DNA from: Flavobacteriia bacterium
Lineage (GTDB): Bacteria > Bacteroidota > Bacteroidia > Flavobacteriales_D > Crocinitomicaceae
DNA: 64,000 bases
Assembly (NCBI GenBank): GCA_947462925.1
Contig: CANHQP010000013.1
Location: forward strand, 1 to 64,000
Direction of reading: 5' to 3'
In this document: positions 53,159-62,899 of the stretch, piece after piece
Position numbering within the stretch: the stretch's first letter is position 1
Layout of the letters: each line of letters starts with the position of its first letter
Program-made: the position numbers and the translations under genes
Notes under the pieces: generated by a model
The model's database searches: none
Told to the model about the DNA's origin: nothing
The model's input: only the letters and a program-made list of their open reading frames with translations

Positions 53159-54367
53159 ATGTCAAAAGAAGTATATATTGTTGATGGAGTTCGCTCTGCG
53201 ATTGGAAATTTTGGTGGAACTTTAGCTGGTGTTCGCCCTGACGATTTAGCTGCAAACGTAATGAAATCCTTGGTTGAAAAGCATCCAAATTTAGATTTAA
53301 ATTTAATTGAAGATGTGATTTTTGGTTGTGCAAATCAAGCAGGTGAGGATAATCGAAATGTAGCAAGAATGTCTGCCTTAATGGCTGGAATTCCAATTAC
53401 TGCAGGAGGAGAAACTGTCAATAGACTTTGCGCTTCAGGAATGGCAGCAACAATTAACGCCGCTCGGGCAATCAAAGATGGGGCTGGAGAAATCTACATT
53501 TCTGGTGGTGTTGAAAATATGACACGTGGACCTTGGGTGATTTCTAAAACAAGTTCAGCATTTGGTAGAGATGCCCAAATGTTTGATTCTTCCTTTGGGT
53601 GGAGATTTATAAATCCTAAATTGGAAGCGCTTTACGGTGTTGATAGCATGGGAAATACAGCTGAAAATTTAGCTCAATTGTATAATATTTCGAGAGAAGA
53701 CCAAGATGTTTTCTCTGCATGGTCACAAGAAAAAGCATTTAGAGCACAACAAAATGGCATTTTGGCGCAAGAAATTACGCCAATTGCAATACCTCAAAAA
53801 AGAAAAGATCCTATTATTTTTGATAAAGATGAATTTATGCGTCCTGAAACTTCTTTGGCAACTTTAGGCGGATTAAGACCTGCATTTGCGAAAGATGGAA
53901 CAGTGACAGCTGGAAATGCATCTGGATTAAATGACGGAGCCGCTGCTTTATTAATTGCCTCTGAATCAGCTTTAAAATCTCAAAATTTAAAACCTTTGGT
54001 TAGAATTGTAAGCGCGGCAGTTGCTGGTGTTGAGCCAAGAATCATGGGAATCGGTCCGGTTTACGCTTCTGAAAAAGCGTTACAAAGAGCTGGTTTAACT
54101 TTAGATCAAATGGATGTTTTGGAGTTGAATGAAGCTTTTGCTGCACAAGTTTTGGCTTGTACTCGCAAAATGGGATTGGATGACAATGATCCGAGAATCA
54201 ATCCTAATGGTGGAGCAATCGCTTTGGGACATCCACTGGGAATGTCAGGTGCAAGAATTTTGCACGCTGCAGCCAATGAATTAGTTAGATCTAACAAAAG
54301 ATATGCGTTGGTTACCATGTGTATTGGAGTTGGACAAGGTTATGCAACAATAATTGAGCGCGTTTAA
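53159..54367 (+). CDS. acetyl-CoA C-acyltransferase (thiolase)
   Basis: 402 aa from the ATG at 53159. Catalytic Cys91 (RLCASGMAA), His358 (GGAIALGHPLGMSGAR) and Cys388 (MCIGVGQG) are all present. The length and motifs fit degradative thiolases of the acetyl-CoA acyltransferase/beta-ketoadipyl-CoA thiolase group. It cleaves 3-ketoacyl-CoA with CoA to give acetyl-CoA. No other beta-oxidation genes are nearby. The gene lies 49 bp before the lipoprotein gene at 54417; co-transcription is possible. Confidence 0.92.
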   Translation: MSKEVYIVDGVRSAIGNFGGTLAGVRPDDLAANVMKSLVEKHPNLDLNLIEDVIFGCANQAGEDNRNVARMSALMAGIPITAGGETVNRLCASGMAATINAARAIKDGAGEIYISGGVENMTRGPWVISKTSSAFGRDAQMFDSSFGWRFINPKLEALYGVDSMGNTAENLAQLYNISREDQDVFSAWSQEKAFRAQQNGILAQEITPIAIPQKRKDPIIFDKDEFMRPETSLATLGGLRPAFAKDGTVTAGNASGLNDGAAALLIASESALKSQNLKPLVRIVSAAVAGVEPRIMGIGPVYASEKALQRAGLTLDQMDVLELNEAFAAQVLACTRKMGLDDNDPRINPNGGAIALGHPLGMSGARILHAAANELVRSNKRYALVTMCIGVGQGYATIIERV

Positions 54368-54416
54368 TTTCAACCTTTAAAGTAAATCGTTCGTTCAAAT
54401 ACATAAATAAAAGCCT

Positions 54417-56006
54417 ATGCGTTTTTTTATTGTTTCCAGTATATTCATTTCGGTACTTTTTGTTTCATGTAGAAAAGAAAAGGCGATTTGGGAATCAGAT
54501 TGGAGTTTGCCATTGGTAAGCGATACACTTAATTTAAAAAATTTGGTCACAGATTCTTTTTTAGCTGTCAATGGCTCTGGAAATTATCAGTTGGAAATCA
54601 ATAGAAATATCTTAGACTTAAATTTATCGGATTACATTGAAATTCCTGATACTACAATCTCTCAAAAATATTCGATTGCTTCAGGAAGCCTCAATGTGCA
54701 ACCAGGAACAAGTTTTGTAAACAACAATAAAGACCATCTTTTTGATTTACAAGGTGCTGAGCTTAAAAGTGTGGTTATTTCTGAAGGAAAAATCAAAATT
54801 AGCGTTGAAAATCCGATTGAAACAAAAACGATTTTCACTGTCAAATTGCCAAAAGCGAAAAAAGACGGTTTAGCTATTTCGAAAACTTTTCAAGCACCTG
54901 CAGGAACCAATGCGAATCCATCTGTTACCAGTGCAGAAATTGATTTGACAGGATATGAGCTAAATTTGACTGGAACAAATGGAGAAGGATTTAATTTGTT
55001 GCAATCTCAAATGATTGTTCAAACAGATGAATCTGGAGTAGCTGTAACTGTCAATAACTATGATACTACCAAGTTCATCATTGAAATGGAAGGTATCAAA
55101 ATGAATTATGCACGTGGCTATTTTGGAAATATAATTGTTCAAGATACTTCAGATTTATATGTTGAATTTTTAGATAAAATCACGAGTGGAATTTTTGATT
55201 TACCTGCTACCAATATTCAATTTATCATTTCAAATGGTATCAAAGTTTCTGCAAGAGCAACGTTAAATTCTTTGACAAATACCAATTCATACTCTGGCAC
55301 AAGTGTGGCGTTGAATCACCCACAAATGGGCGTTCCATTTATCATTAATCAAGCCACTGGAACTTGGGATTCATTTTTTGCCTCAATCAAAACGATTTTA
55401 TTTACCAGTTCAAATAGCAATGTTGAACAATTCATCGAAAATTTGGGAGCACATCAAAAATTAGATTTCAAGCTTGAACTTAATCCATACGGAAATATTT
55501 CAGGTGGTTGGGACGAATTTTTTCCAAACAGTAAATTGCAAGTAATGTTGAAAGCACAAATGCCCCTGAGTGCCTCAATGACCAATTTAACATTTCAAGA
55601 TACTTTTGATTTGAACATCGATTCAGACCCAAATAATACACATATAGTTGCTGGAAAATTGAAATTGAAAGTTTCCAATGCCTTCCCGTTGCAAGGAGAA
55701 GTGAAAATGTTTTTATTGGATGCATCTGGTCAATTAATTGAAACAGTCAATGGTTCTGAACTAATTCCTTCTTCTGTTTACGGAACGATGATTTCAGGTC
55801 AAATGCAAAAATCAGATGCAACGATTTATTTTGATTTGAATTCGAATACGTTGAATAAAATTAATTCTATCAAAAAAGTGGTTATCAAATCAGTACTTAA
55901 TACACCTGATCCATTGACGAATAACTCCAATTTTGTGCTGATTCCTGAAGGTGCTTTCATGGCATTTAAACTAGGGACTGCTTTTCAACTTGAAAATCGA
56001 TTGTAA
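54417..56006 (+). CDS. large lipoprotein of unknown function
   Basis: 529 aa. Lipoprotein signal with lipobox FVSC (Cys18). The rest is rich in beta strands, Ser, Asn and Thr, with repeated short strand-turn-strand segments; no named domain recognised. It is probably anchored in the outer membrane. First gene of an abutting trio: its stop touches the ATG of the DUF5723 gene, which itself overlaps the T9SS gene by 13 nt. The three presumably build one surface assembly. Confidence 0.75.
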   Translation: MRFFIVSSIFISVLFVSCRKEKAIWESDWSLPLVSDTLNLKNLVTDSFLAVNGSGNYQLEINRNILDLNLSDYIEIPDTTISQKYSIASGSLNVQPGTSFVNNNKDHLFDLQGAELKSVVISEGKIKISVENPIETKTIFTVKLPKAKKDGLAISKTFQAPAGTNANPSVTSAEIDLTGYELNLTGTNGEGFNLLQSQMIVQTDESGVAVTVNNYDTTKFIIEMEGIKMNYARGYFGNIIVQDTSDLYVEFLDKITSGIFDLPATNIQFIISNGIKVSARATLNSLTNTNSYSGTSVALNHPQMGVPFIINQATGTWDSFFASIKTILFTSSNSNVEQFIENLGAHQKLDFKLELNPYGNISGGWDEFFPNSKLQVMLKAQMPLSASMTNLTFQDTFDLNIDSDPNNTHIVAGKLKLKVSNAFPLQGEVKMFLLDASGQLIETVNGSELIPSSVYGTMISGQMQKSDATIYFDLNSNTLNKINSIKKVVIKSVLNTPDPLTNNSNFVLIPEGAFMAFKLGTAFQLENRL

Positions 56007-57233
56007 ATGAGAAATTCCATTTTATTCTTTTTCCTACTTGGTTTTCATCAAGTTTTTGGTCAATTGTGGATGCCCATTCAATATGATACTACGTTGATTC
56101 AACATGAATTCATTTTATCGGGTGACAATGCGTACAATTCAACTGGTTTACGCAATAGCATGGCAGATAGATTATTTAACGGCGGATTAATATCAAACGA
56201 GGTGATCGATAAAAGCTACGATGCGCACAGAGGATTAAATCGTTTAGGTAAAAATCTACAAGCTGAATTCGAATACCGCAATTACAAGGTAAATATTTTT
56301 GGAAATCAAAATTGGGGATTTCTTTTAAAAGGTGGATATTATTTTCTTGGATCTGCCGCATATTCTGATGATTTATATGGTTTGGTTTTCAAAGGAAATG
56401 ACCATTTTTTAGGTTCAACGGCTGAATTTTCTGGAACAACTTTGAATATTACCGGTTTTCAGAAGGTAGGATTTGGCGTAATTTCAAAAAAAGGAAAATC
56501 CTCTATTACCCTGAATTTTGTGAATGTTTCGAATGTTTACAAGGGAAATTTACAAACTGGTTTATTGACTCAAGATCAAGAAGCGACATCGATTGATTTA
56601 GAAATCGACGGTTCGTTCTCTTATACAGACAAAAATCAATTTTCTAATGGAGTAGGTGCTGCTCTTGATTTGGATTTCAAAATTCCTTTTCAATGGTTAA
56701 ATGGTAGAAAAGCATATATCCAATTACAAGCAAAAAATTTAGGTTTAGCCTTCATGCATCAGGGAATGAAAAGTTATACTGTTGACTCATCATATAATTA
56801 TTCCGGTTTCAATTTTGAGCAAATTTTCAATAATCAATCTCTTTTTGGAAATGACTTTTCTGTGTTGGACACTTTGCAAATTCAAACTGAAAGGAAAAAA
56901 AATTGGGTCGCTTTGCCAAGTATGTTTCAAGCAGCCAAACTGATAGATGAAAATTATCAAGGGAAAGTTCAATCGTTGTTTGGATTGCGACTTTATCCAA
57001 CATTGAGTTATACACCCATGCTTTATTTGGGGTTTAATTATCGGCCAATCAAAGTTTTAGATTTAGGATTCATTGGGAGTTACGGTGGATTCGGTGGATT
57101 TAGAGCTGGATTTTATGCAAATTTTAACTTCAAAAAAATACAAGCTGGTGCAGGAACTGAAGACGTTTTAGGGGTTGTTTCCAAAAATGCGTTTGGTCAA
57201 TCATTTAATATAAGATTAAGATGCAAATTATAA
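56007..57233 (+). CDS. DUF5723-like outer-membrane protein
   Basis: 408 aa. Signal peptide (MRNSILFFFLLGFHQVFG). Multiple amphipathic beta strands with aromatic residues and a C-terminal FNIRLRCKL strand, as in outer-membrane beta-barrels; the overall pattern (GLRNSMADRLFNGGLISNEVIDKS near the start, LGFNYRPIKVLDLGFIGSYG near the end) resembles DUF5723. Likely an outer-membrane barrel working with the adjacent lipoprotein and T9SS protein. It starts directly after the lipoprotein stop. Confidence 0.75.
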   Translation: MRNSILFFFLLGFHQVFGQLWMPIQYDTTLIQHEFILSGDNAYNSTGLRNSMADRLFNGGLISNEVIDKSYDAHRGLNRLGKNLQAEFEYRNYKVNIFGNQNWGFLLKGGYYFLGSAAYSDDLYGLVFKGNDHFLGSTAEFSGTTLNITGFQKVGFGVISKKGKSSITLNFVNVSNVYKGNLQTGLLTQDQEATSIDLEIDGSFSYTDKNQFSNGVGAALDLDFKIPFQWLNGRKAYIQLQAKNLGLAFMHQGMKSYTVDSSYNYSGFNFEQIFNNQSLFGNDFSVLDTLQIQTERKKNWVALPSMFQAAKLIDENYQGKVQSLFGLRLYPTLSYTPMLYLGFNYRPIKVLDLGFIGSYGGFGGFRAGFYANFNFKKIQAGAGTEDVLGVVSKNAFGQSFNIRLRCKL

Positions 57234-58699
57234 AAATCCTTTTCATTTTTGGAGTTTTGACGATTACTCAAAATATCCAAGCGCAAATCAAGTTTTTCAA
57301 TATTTACACGAACAACGGTTATGACTTTGGAGAAGGCATTTGTCAGCTTTCAGACAGCAGTTATCTGATTACTGGGTCATCAAGTAGTTTTGGCGAAGCT
57401 CCTGCGCAGGCATTTATACTGCAAGTAGACAGTTTGGGGAATAGACTTTGGTCAAATGCTTATGGGGGCGCTGAAAGTGATTGGGGAAGACGTATTTTCG
57501 CTGTTGAAGGCGATGGAATTTATGTCGCTGGATATACCAATTCATTTGGAAATGGTTTGTTTGACTTTTATTTTTTCAAAACTGATTTTCAAGGAAACTT
57601 ATTGTTTGAAAAAACTTATGGTGGTTCAAAATTTGAAAAATTACATGGCGCAGTGATGATGCCGGATACTACTTTCATTTTAGTTGGAGAAACGAGTTCC
57701 AATGATACAGAGGTAGAAGACATGTATTTGATGCGATTAAAATCAAACGGTGATACAATTTGGACTAAAACGATTGGCTCTGCAGGTAAAGACATCGCTA
57801 AAAATGTAAATATCGTTAATGATAGCACTTTCATCGTGGTAGGAGATTATTTTGTTACCGATTCATTGATGCAGAAGGCCATTGTGTTGAAAATGAATGT
57901 AAATGGAAACATCGATTGGACAAATTACACAGGTCAAAACGGAAATTATTCTTTAAATGATGTAACAGTCAATAATGGGATTATTCGTGCAGTTGGAAGC
58001 AATTTTGTAATCAATAATGATCAAACCCAGTTTACATACATTTACAAGTATTTGGCTAATGTTGATGGAAGTTTGATTTTTGAATTAGTCGATCAAAGTG
58101 GAACAGATGCAAGAATTGATTATTTGACTTCTTATGGCAATACCACCAAGTTTTATATTGCTGAACAAGCCACAAATAGTACAATTCCAGTTTTTGGTGT
58201 GGGAGAGGATTGCTTTGTTCGCAGGTACAGTGAGTATTTATTTTGGGAAAGTTTTCCTGCTTTAAATACTTCTAATTTGGGACAAGATCAGGCAAATCAA
58301 TTTATTTCAACTTCTGATGGAGGAGCGATTTTAGTTGGATATAACACCAGCTTTGGAACAGGAGGAAAGAATATTACCTTGGTTAAGATTGGACCAAATG
58401 ATGATTTTCCAGAATCTTATACTGCTCCAATTGAAAATAGTTTGTTGTCAGTAGAAGTACTTGATAACGCTGAGCATTTGTCAGTTTTTCCAAACCCTGT
58501 AGATCAAATTTTACATATTGAGAATGAAAAATCTGATTTAGTGCAAATACAAATTGTCGATCTTTCTGGAAAAGAAGTTTTTAAGAGTAGTTTTAAATCA
58601 AATTTGGACTTAGATTGCACCACTTTTCAATCAGGGCTTTACTTTCTTCAATTTGAATTCAGTGGGAAAATAAAAGTAATGAAGGTTGTGAAGAAATAG
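57221..58699 (+). CDS. T9SS type A sorting domain protein with beta-propeller-like repeats
   Basis: 492 aa. Signal peptide (ends NIQAQ). Residues ~25-405 contain recurring segments of the type GSSSSFG...LQVDSLGN..WSNAYGG.ESDWG, the pattern of SBBP-like beta-propeller repeats. A T9SS type A sorting domain occupies about 420-492 (LSVFPNPVDQ to MKVVKK). Predicted surface or secreted protein; ligand unknown. The start overlaps the end of the DUF5723 gene by 13 nt, so translation is coupled. Confidence 0.85.
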   Translation: MQIIKILFIFGVLTITQNIQAQIKFFNIYTNNGYDFGEGICQLSDSSYLITGSSSSFGEAPAQAFILQVDSLGNRLWSNAYGGAESDWGRRIFAVEGDGIYVAGYTNSFGNGLFDFYFFKTDFQGNLLFEKTYGGSKFEKLHGAVMMPDTTFILVGETSSNDTEVEDMYLMRLKSNGDTIWTKTIGSAGKDIAKNVNIVNDSTFIVVGDYFVTDSLMQKAIVLKMNVNGNIDWTNYTGQNGNYSLNDVTVNNGIIRAVGSNFVINNDQTQFTYIYKYLANVDGSLIFELVDQSGTDARIDYLTSYGNTTKFYIAEQATNSTIPVFGVGEDCFVRRYSEYLFWESFPALNTSNLGQDQANQFISTSDGGAILVGYNTSFGTGGKNITLVKIGPNDDFPESYTAPIENSLLSVEVLDNAEHLSVFPNPVDQILHIENEKSDLVQIQIVDLSGKEVFKSSFKSNLDLDCTTFQSGLYFLQFEFSGKIKVMKVVKK

Positions 58700-58742
58700 A
58701 TTTCATTGATTTGTATTTCTACAAGGAAAAATATTGAAAAAG

Positions 58743-58772
58743 AAAAAGGCTGTCATAAATGACAGCCTTTTT
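58743..58772. terminator. bidirectional terminator
   Basis: Perfect 13-bp stem (58743-58755 with 58760-58772), taaa loop, with A on one side and T on the other. It serves both the T9SS operon (plus) and citrate synthase (minus). Confidence 0.92.
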
Positions 58773-58790
58773 ACATTCTTGTTGATTGAA

Positions 58791-60077
58791 TTATCTTTCT
58801 GAAATTGGAATGTATTTTCTCAATACTTCACCGTTATAGATTTGACGAGGACGACCAATCGGTTCGTTATTCTCAGTCATTTCTTTCCATTGTGCGATCC
58901 ATCCTGGAAGTCTTCCTAATGCAAACATAACAGTAAACATTTCAGTTGGAATTCCCAAAGCACGGTAGATGATTCCAGAGTAGAAATCTACGTTTGGATA
59001 TAAACTTCTTGATTTGAAATATTCATCTTCCAAAGCAACTTGTTCCAATTTTTTAGCGATTGCCAAAAGTGGATCATTTACATTCAATTTTTCCAACACA
59101 TCATCGCAAGATTTTTTGATGATTGTAGCTCTAGGATCAAAGTTTTTGTAAACTCTATGACCAAATCCCATTAAACGGAAAGGATCGTTTTTGTCTTTTG
59201 CTTTCAATACCCATTTGTCAACGTCACCACCATCATTGTGGATTTGTTCTAGCATTTCCAATACAGCTTGGTTTGCACCACCGTGAAGTGGACCCCAAAG
59301 TGCAGAAATTCCTGCTGAGATAGAAGCGTATAAATTTGCTTGAGAAGAACCAACGATTCTTACAGTAGAAGTTGAACAATTTTGTTCGTGGTCAGCATGT
59401 AAGATCAACAAAGTATTCAAGGCATCAGTAACTACTGGGTCAACTTTGTATTCTTCCGTTGGCATTGAGAACATCATGTACATGAAATTCTTGCAATAAT
59501 CGTATTCATTTTTAGGATACATGAAAGGATGACGCATGGCATTTTTATATGACCAAGCTGCCAAAGTTGGCAATTTCGCTAATAAACGCAATACAGTCAA
59601 GTTTTTGGCCTCAGGACTTCTATTTGGATCTAAAGATTCAGGATAGAAAGTTGAAAGAGAACAAACCATTGAAGACAATACACCCATTGGATGAGCTTTC
59701 GCAGGATATGCTTCAAAAAATTGCTTCATGTCTTCGTGAACCAAAGTGTGTTTAGTGATATCAGAAGAAAATTTATCTAATTCAGCTTGAGTAGGTAAAT
59801 TTCCGTATATCAATAAATAAGCGACTTCAATAAAAGTTGCTTTGGCTGCTAATTCTTCAATTGGATAACCTCTGTATTTCAAAATTCCTTCTTCTCCATC
59901 AAGGAAAGTAATTGAACTTTGAGTTGCACCTGTGTTTTTATATCCAATGTCTAATGTAATGTAACCAGTTGCTGAACGCAGATTGCTAATATCAATCGCT
60001 TTTTCATTTTCGGTTCCTTCGATAACTGGGAATTCATAAACTTTTCCCTCTAATTCTAATTTAGCAATTTCGCCCAT
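58791..60077 (-). CDS. gltA: citrate synthase
   Basis: 428 aa. It condenses oxaloacetate and acetyl-CoA to citrate. Catalytic residues are recognisable in HADHEQNCSTSTVR (His), GHRVYKNFDPRATIIK (His) and the DFYSGIIYRALGIP region with the catalytic Asp. Its length and N-terminal beta segment (KVYEFPVIEG) are those of the hexameric, NADH-sensitive type II enzyme of Gram-negatives. It is monocistronic. A possible weak promoter, TTG-N22-TACTTTAG, lies on the minus strand at plus 60126-60158. Confidence 0.96.
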   Translation of the reverse strand: MGEIAKLELEGKVYEFPVIEGTENEKAIDISNLRSATGYITLDIGYKNTGATQSSITFLDGEEGILKYRGYPIEELAAKATFIEVAYLLIYGNLPTQAELDKFSSDITKHTLVHEDMKQFFEAYPAKAHPMGVLSSMVCSLSTFYPESLDPNRSPEAKNLTVLRLLAKLPTLAAWSYKNAMRHPFMYPKNEYDYCKNFMYMMFSMPTEEYKVDPVVTDALNTLLILHADHEQNCSTSTVRIVGSSQANLYASISAGISALWGPLHGGANQAVLEMLEQIHNDGGDVDKWVLKAKDKNDPFRLMGFGHRVYKNFDPRATIIKKSCDDVLEKLNVNDPLLAIAKKLEQVALEDEYFKSRSLYPNVDFYSGIIYRALGIPTEMFTVMFALGRLPGWIAQWKEMTENNEPIGRPRQIYNGEVLRKYIPISER

Positions 60078-60255
60078 TTTGTTAACGGATTTTATGTGTG
60101 TGAGTCATTCTTTTAATAACGGCATCTAAAGTAGTAAACAAAAAGTAATGTAGAACAAATTTTTGTTACATAATTTTCAAAAAAAAGCATAATTTTTCCC
60201 AATTTTTGATTTTTGTATGCATTCTACTTTAAACGCTGCTAATAAACCATACTCT

Positions 60256-60282
60256 CAAACAAAAAATCGAATATTTTGTTTG
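60256..60282. repeat. 9-bp inverted repeat near the S9 peptidase terminator
   Basis: caaacaaaa (60256-60264) and ttttgtttg (60274-60282) with a 9-nt loop, next to the terminator of the S9 peptidase. The 60078-60338 gap has no gene. Confidence 0.5.
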
Positions 60283-60283
60283 C

Positions 60284-60318
60284 AAAAAAAAGAGGTACTT
60301 TAGTTAAAATACCTCTTT
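60284..60318 (-). terminator. terminator of the S9 peptidase gene
   Basis: 9-bp stem (60289-60297 with 60310-60318) and a minus-strand U tract (plus A 60284-60290). Confidence 0.8.
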
Positions 60319-60338
60319 AAATAATGCTTAAATCTGTT

Positions 60339-62552
60339 TTACAAATTCTCTAACGTATAATTGAATAGCATGTTGAATAAATGATTTCGAGTATTTCCAC
60401 CATAAATTCCATGATCTTTATTTGGGTAAATGAAGAGATCAAATTGCACATTTGCATTAGTCAAAGCCGTAATCATTTCCATTGAGTTTTGGTAGTGCAC
60501 ATTGTCATCGCCAGAACCGTGGATTAAGAAATATTTTCCTTTGATTTTATTTGCGAAATTGATAGGTGAATTATCATCATATCCTGTAGCATTTTCTTGT
60601 GGAGTGCGCATGAATCTTTCTGTATAAATATTGTCGTAAAATCTCCAATTTGTAACTGGAGCGACAGCAATTCCCATTTTGAAGTAATCTGCACCTTTGG
60701 TCATAGCCAGTGAGGTCATATAACCACCATAGCTCCATCCTTGGATTCCGATTCTAGTTTTATCCACAAATTCCATTTTCCCTAATTCTTTGGCTGCAGC
60801 GATAAAATCTTCCAATTCTAATTTACCCAATTGCATGTAAGTAGATTTCTTGAATGCGGCTCCTCTAAACATGGTTCCTCTTGGGTCAACACTGAAAACG
60901 ATATAACCTCTTTGTGCTAAAAGTTGGTGATACATGTAATCATTTCCATCAAATTCGTCAGTCACAGTGTTGCTTCCTGGACCACCATATATATTGATGT
61001 AAACAGGATATTTTTTAGTTGGATCGAAATTCATAGGCTTGATCATCCAAGCATTCAATTTACCTGCAGCACCTTCAATGGTCATGAATTCTTTTTTAGA
61101 AAGGGAATAATTATTCATTCTATCTAATAGACGTTGGTTGTTCTCCAAGATTTCAAGTTCTTCTCCATTGGCATCGCAAAGGGTGATAACATTTGGAGTA
61201 TTTGCATCAGAATGGTATTTCACAAAGTATTTCATTCCCTTACTAAATTCTGCGCGGTTGTATCCCGTTTCGATACTTAAGGCAGTTTTGCTTGAACCAT
61301 TTAAATTGATTTTATAGATTCCTTTATAAATAGCACCTTTTTCTGCAGAAGTATAGAATATGGTTTGATTGTCATCACTGATGCCTAAAAATTCAATGAC
61401 ATCCCAGTTTCCTTGCGTGATTTGTTTATTCGTTCCATCAAAACCTACCTGGTAGATGTGCATAAAACCGGAAGCTTCAGATGTTCTGAGCAATGATTTT
61501 CCATCTTTCAAAATAATTAGGTTATCGTCAATGTCTACATAAGTGTCAGATTTTTCCTCAAAAATCACTTTTTGAACCAAACTTTTGCCTGTAAAATCTG
61601 CCAATTGGTATTTTACATGATTTTGGTGGCGATTCAATGTTTGGATGACAAGTTGGTTTGAAGAATTAGACCATTGCAAGCGAGGAATATATTCATATTC
61701 TCCTAAGTTTAAGGTGATTGTTTTTTTAGAAGTCAAATTGAATACATGTGCGGTAACTATTGAATTGTCCTCACCAGCTTTTGGATACTTGTATTTGTAA
61801 ATTTCAGGATACAATTTACCATAGTATGCTAATTGAAATTCTTGTACTTTGCTTTCATTGAATTTTAAAAAGGAAATGTATTTACTGTCAGGCGACCAAT
61901 CAAACCCTTTGGTCAAAGCAAATTCTTCTTCATAAACCCAATCAGTTGTACCATTGATGATATTGTTTTTTACACCATCCAAAGTGATTTGATTTGTTTT
62001 ACCTGAAATTAGGTCTTTTACAAAAATGTTATTGTTGTGAATGTAGGCGATTTTTGTTCCGTCTGGAGAAAATTCGGCCAAGGTTGAACCAGCTCTATTT
62101 TCATCTAAAGGCAATAATTTTTTAGTTTTCAAATCTAAGACAAAGAAGTCAGCGATATAACTTCTTCTATATACCGATTGTGCATTGGTTGTAATCAATA
62201 ATTTGGTTTCATCCGCGTTGAAAGAATAGTCGTCTACCTGAATCGAAACACCTTTGTATAAAAGGTCTTTTTCAGAGACTAGAACTTCTCCTTCACCTGA
62301 ATAATTCAAAAAAGCATGTTTCGTGATAGAAAATTTACTTTTATCGAAATTCATTTTTGTGAAATGTTCACCGTCATTCATCCCGTTAAACCCAGGAAAT
62401 CCTTTGGAAGAGAATTCGTAATTTTTCCAGATACTTTCAACTGTTAAAGGCTGTTTGATGATTTTTTGAACTTGTTCAATTGATTGACTTTGAGCGATTT
62501 TTGAAATAAAAACAACTAATAAAAAGCTTAGAAAATTGATTTTTTTAAACAT
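60339..62552 (-). CDS. S9 family (dipeptidyl peptidase IV-like) serine peptidase
   Basis: 737 aa. Signal peptide (about residues 1-22). N-terminal beta-propeller (about 50-480, DPP-IV N-terminal region) and a C-terminal alpha/beta hydrolase domain with catalytic Ser in GWSYGGY (near residue 606), Asp in GSGDDNVH and His in NKDHGIYGG. The double Glu needed to hold the free N-terminus is suggested by YEEEFALTKGFDWSPD. It removes dipeptides from periplasmic or secreted peptides. It is monocistronic. Confidence 0.93.
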   Translation of the reverse strand: MFKKINFLSFLLVVFISKIAQSQSIEQVQKIIKQPLTVESIWKNYEFSSKGFPGFNGMNDGEHFTKMNFDKSKFSITKHAFLNYSGEGEVLVSEKDLLYKGVSIQVDDYSFNADETKLLITTNAQSVYRRSYIADFFVLDLKTKKLLPLDENRAGSTLAEFSPDGTKIAYIHNNNIFVKDLISGKTNQITLDGVKNNIINGTTDWVYEEEFALTKGFDWSPDSKYISFLKFNESKVQEFQLAYYGKLYPEIYKYKYPKAGEDNSIVTAHVFNLTSKKTITLNLGEYEYIPRLQWSNSSNQLVIQTLNRHQNHVKYQLADFTGKSLVQKVIFEEKSDTYVDIDDNLIILKDGKSLLRTSEASGFMHIYQVGFDGTNKQITQGNWDVIEFLGISDDNQTIFYTSAEKGAIYKGIYKINLNGSSKTALSIETGYNRAEFSKGMKYFVKYHSDANTPNVITLCDANGEELEILENNQRLLDRMNNYSLSKKEFMTIEGAAGKLNAWMIKPMNFDPTKKYPVYINIYGGPGSNTVTDEFDGNDYMYHQLLAQRGYIVFSVDPRGTMFRGAAFKKSTYMQLGKLELEDFIAAAKELGKMEFVDKTRIGIQGWSYGGYMTSLAMTKGADYFKMGIAVAPVTNWRFYDNIYTERFMRTPQENATGYDDNSPINFANKIKGKYFLIHGSGDDNVHYQNSMEMITALTNANVQFDLFIYPNKDHGIYGGNTRNHLFNMLFNYTLENL

Positions 62553-62899
62553 GATTTTTTCGTTTATAACTGGTTAAAAATAGTACTTCTAGAAGGACTA
62601 AGCATAAAATGTGCAAAAACCTTTAATCATTGTTAATATTATCATAATGCAAACACATTAAAAAATGTCTTACATTTGTATCAAGTTTTCGGGTGTTACC
62701 CTTGATATCATCAAAAAAGATTGATTGAAACCATTCGAAAATAAAACAATATAAACTATGAAGTAAATGTTCCTATGCTTGATAACCAGAAGGTTTAGAA
62801 GTTTAGATGCTTATTTTAACTCATTTAAATTAGGTTTTTTTAAAGCCGATACGTTCATAGTAATTTCAAAGTATTCCCTTAATTAAATAAATATCTGTT
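62553..62899. other. divergent intergenic region with promoter and long leader
   Basis: 347 bp between the S9 peptidase and the lamin-tail gene. It holds an exact plus-strand -7 box (62671-62678), a palindrome around the predicted transcription start, and about 215 nt of leader before the ATG at 62900. A minimal ATG-AAG-TAA lies at 62758. No other gene seen. Confidence 0.55.
62671..62707 (+). promoter_or_regulatory. -7 element plus overlapping palindrome
   Basis: TACATTTG (62671-62678) is followed directly by tatcaa...ttgata arms (62679-62684, 62702-62707) enclosing gggt/accc (62691-62694, 62698-62701). The symmetry spans the predicted start of transcription, so it may be a repressor site or a leader hairpin. 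Confidence 0.45.
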
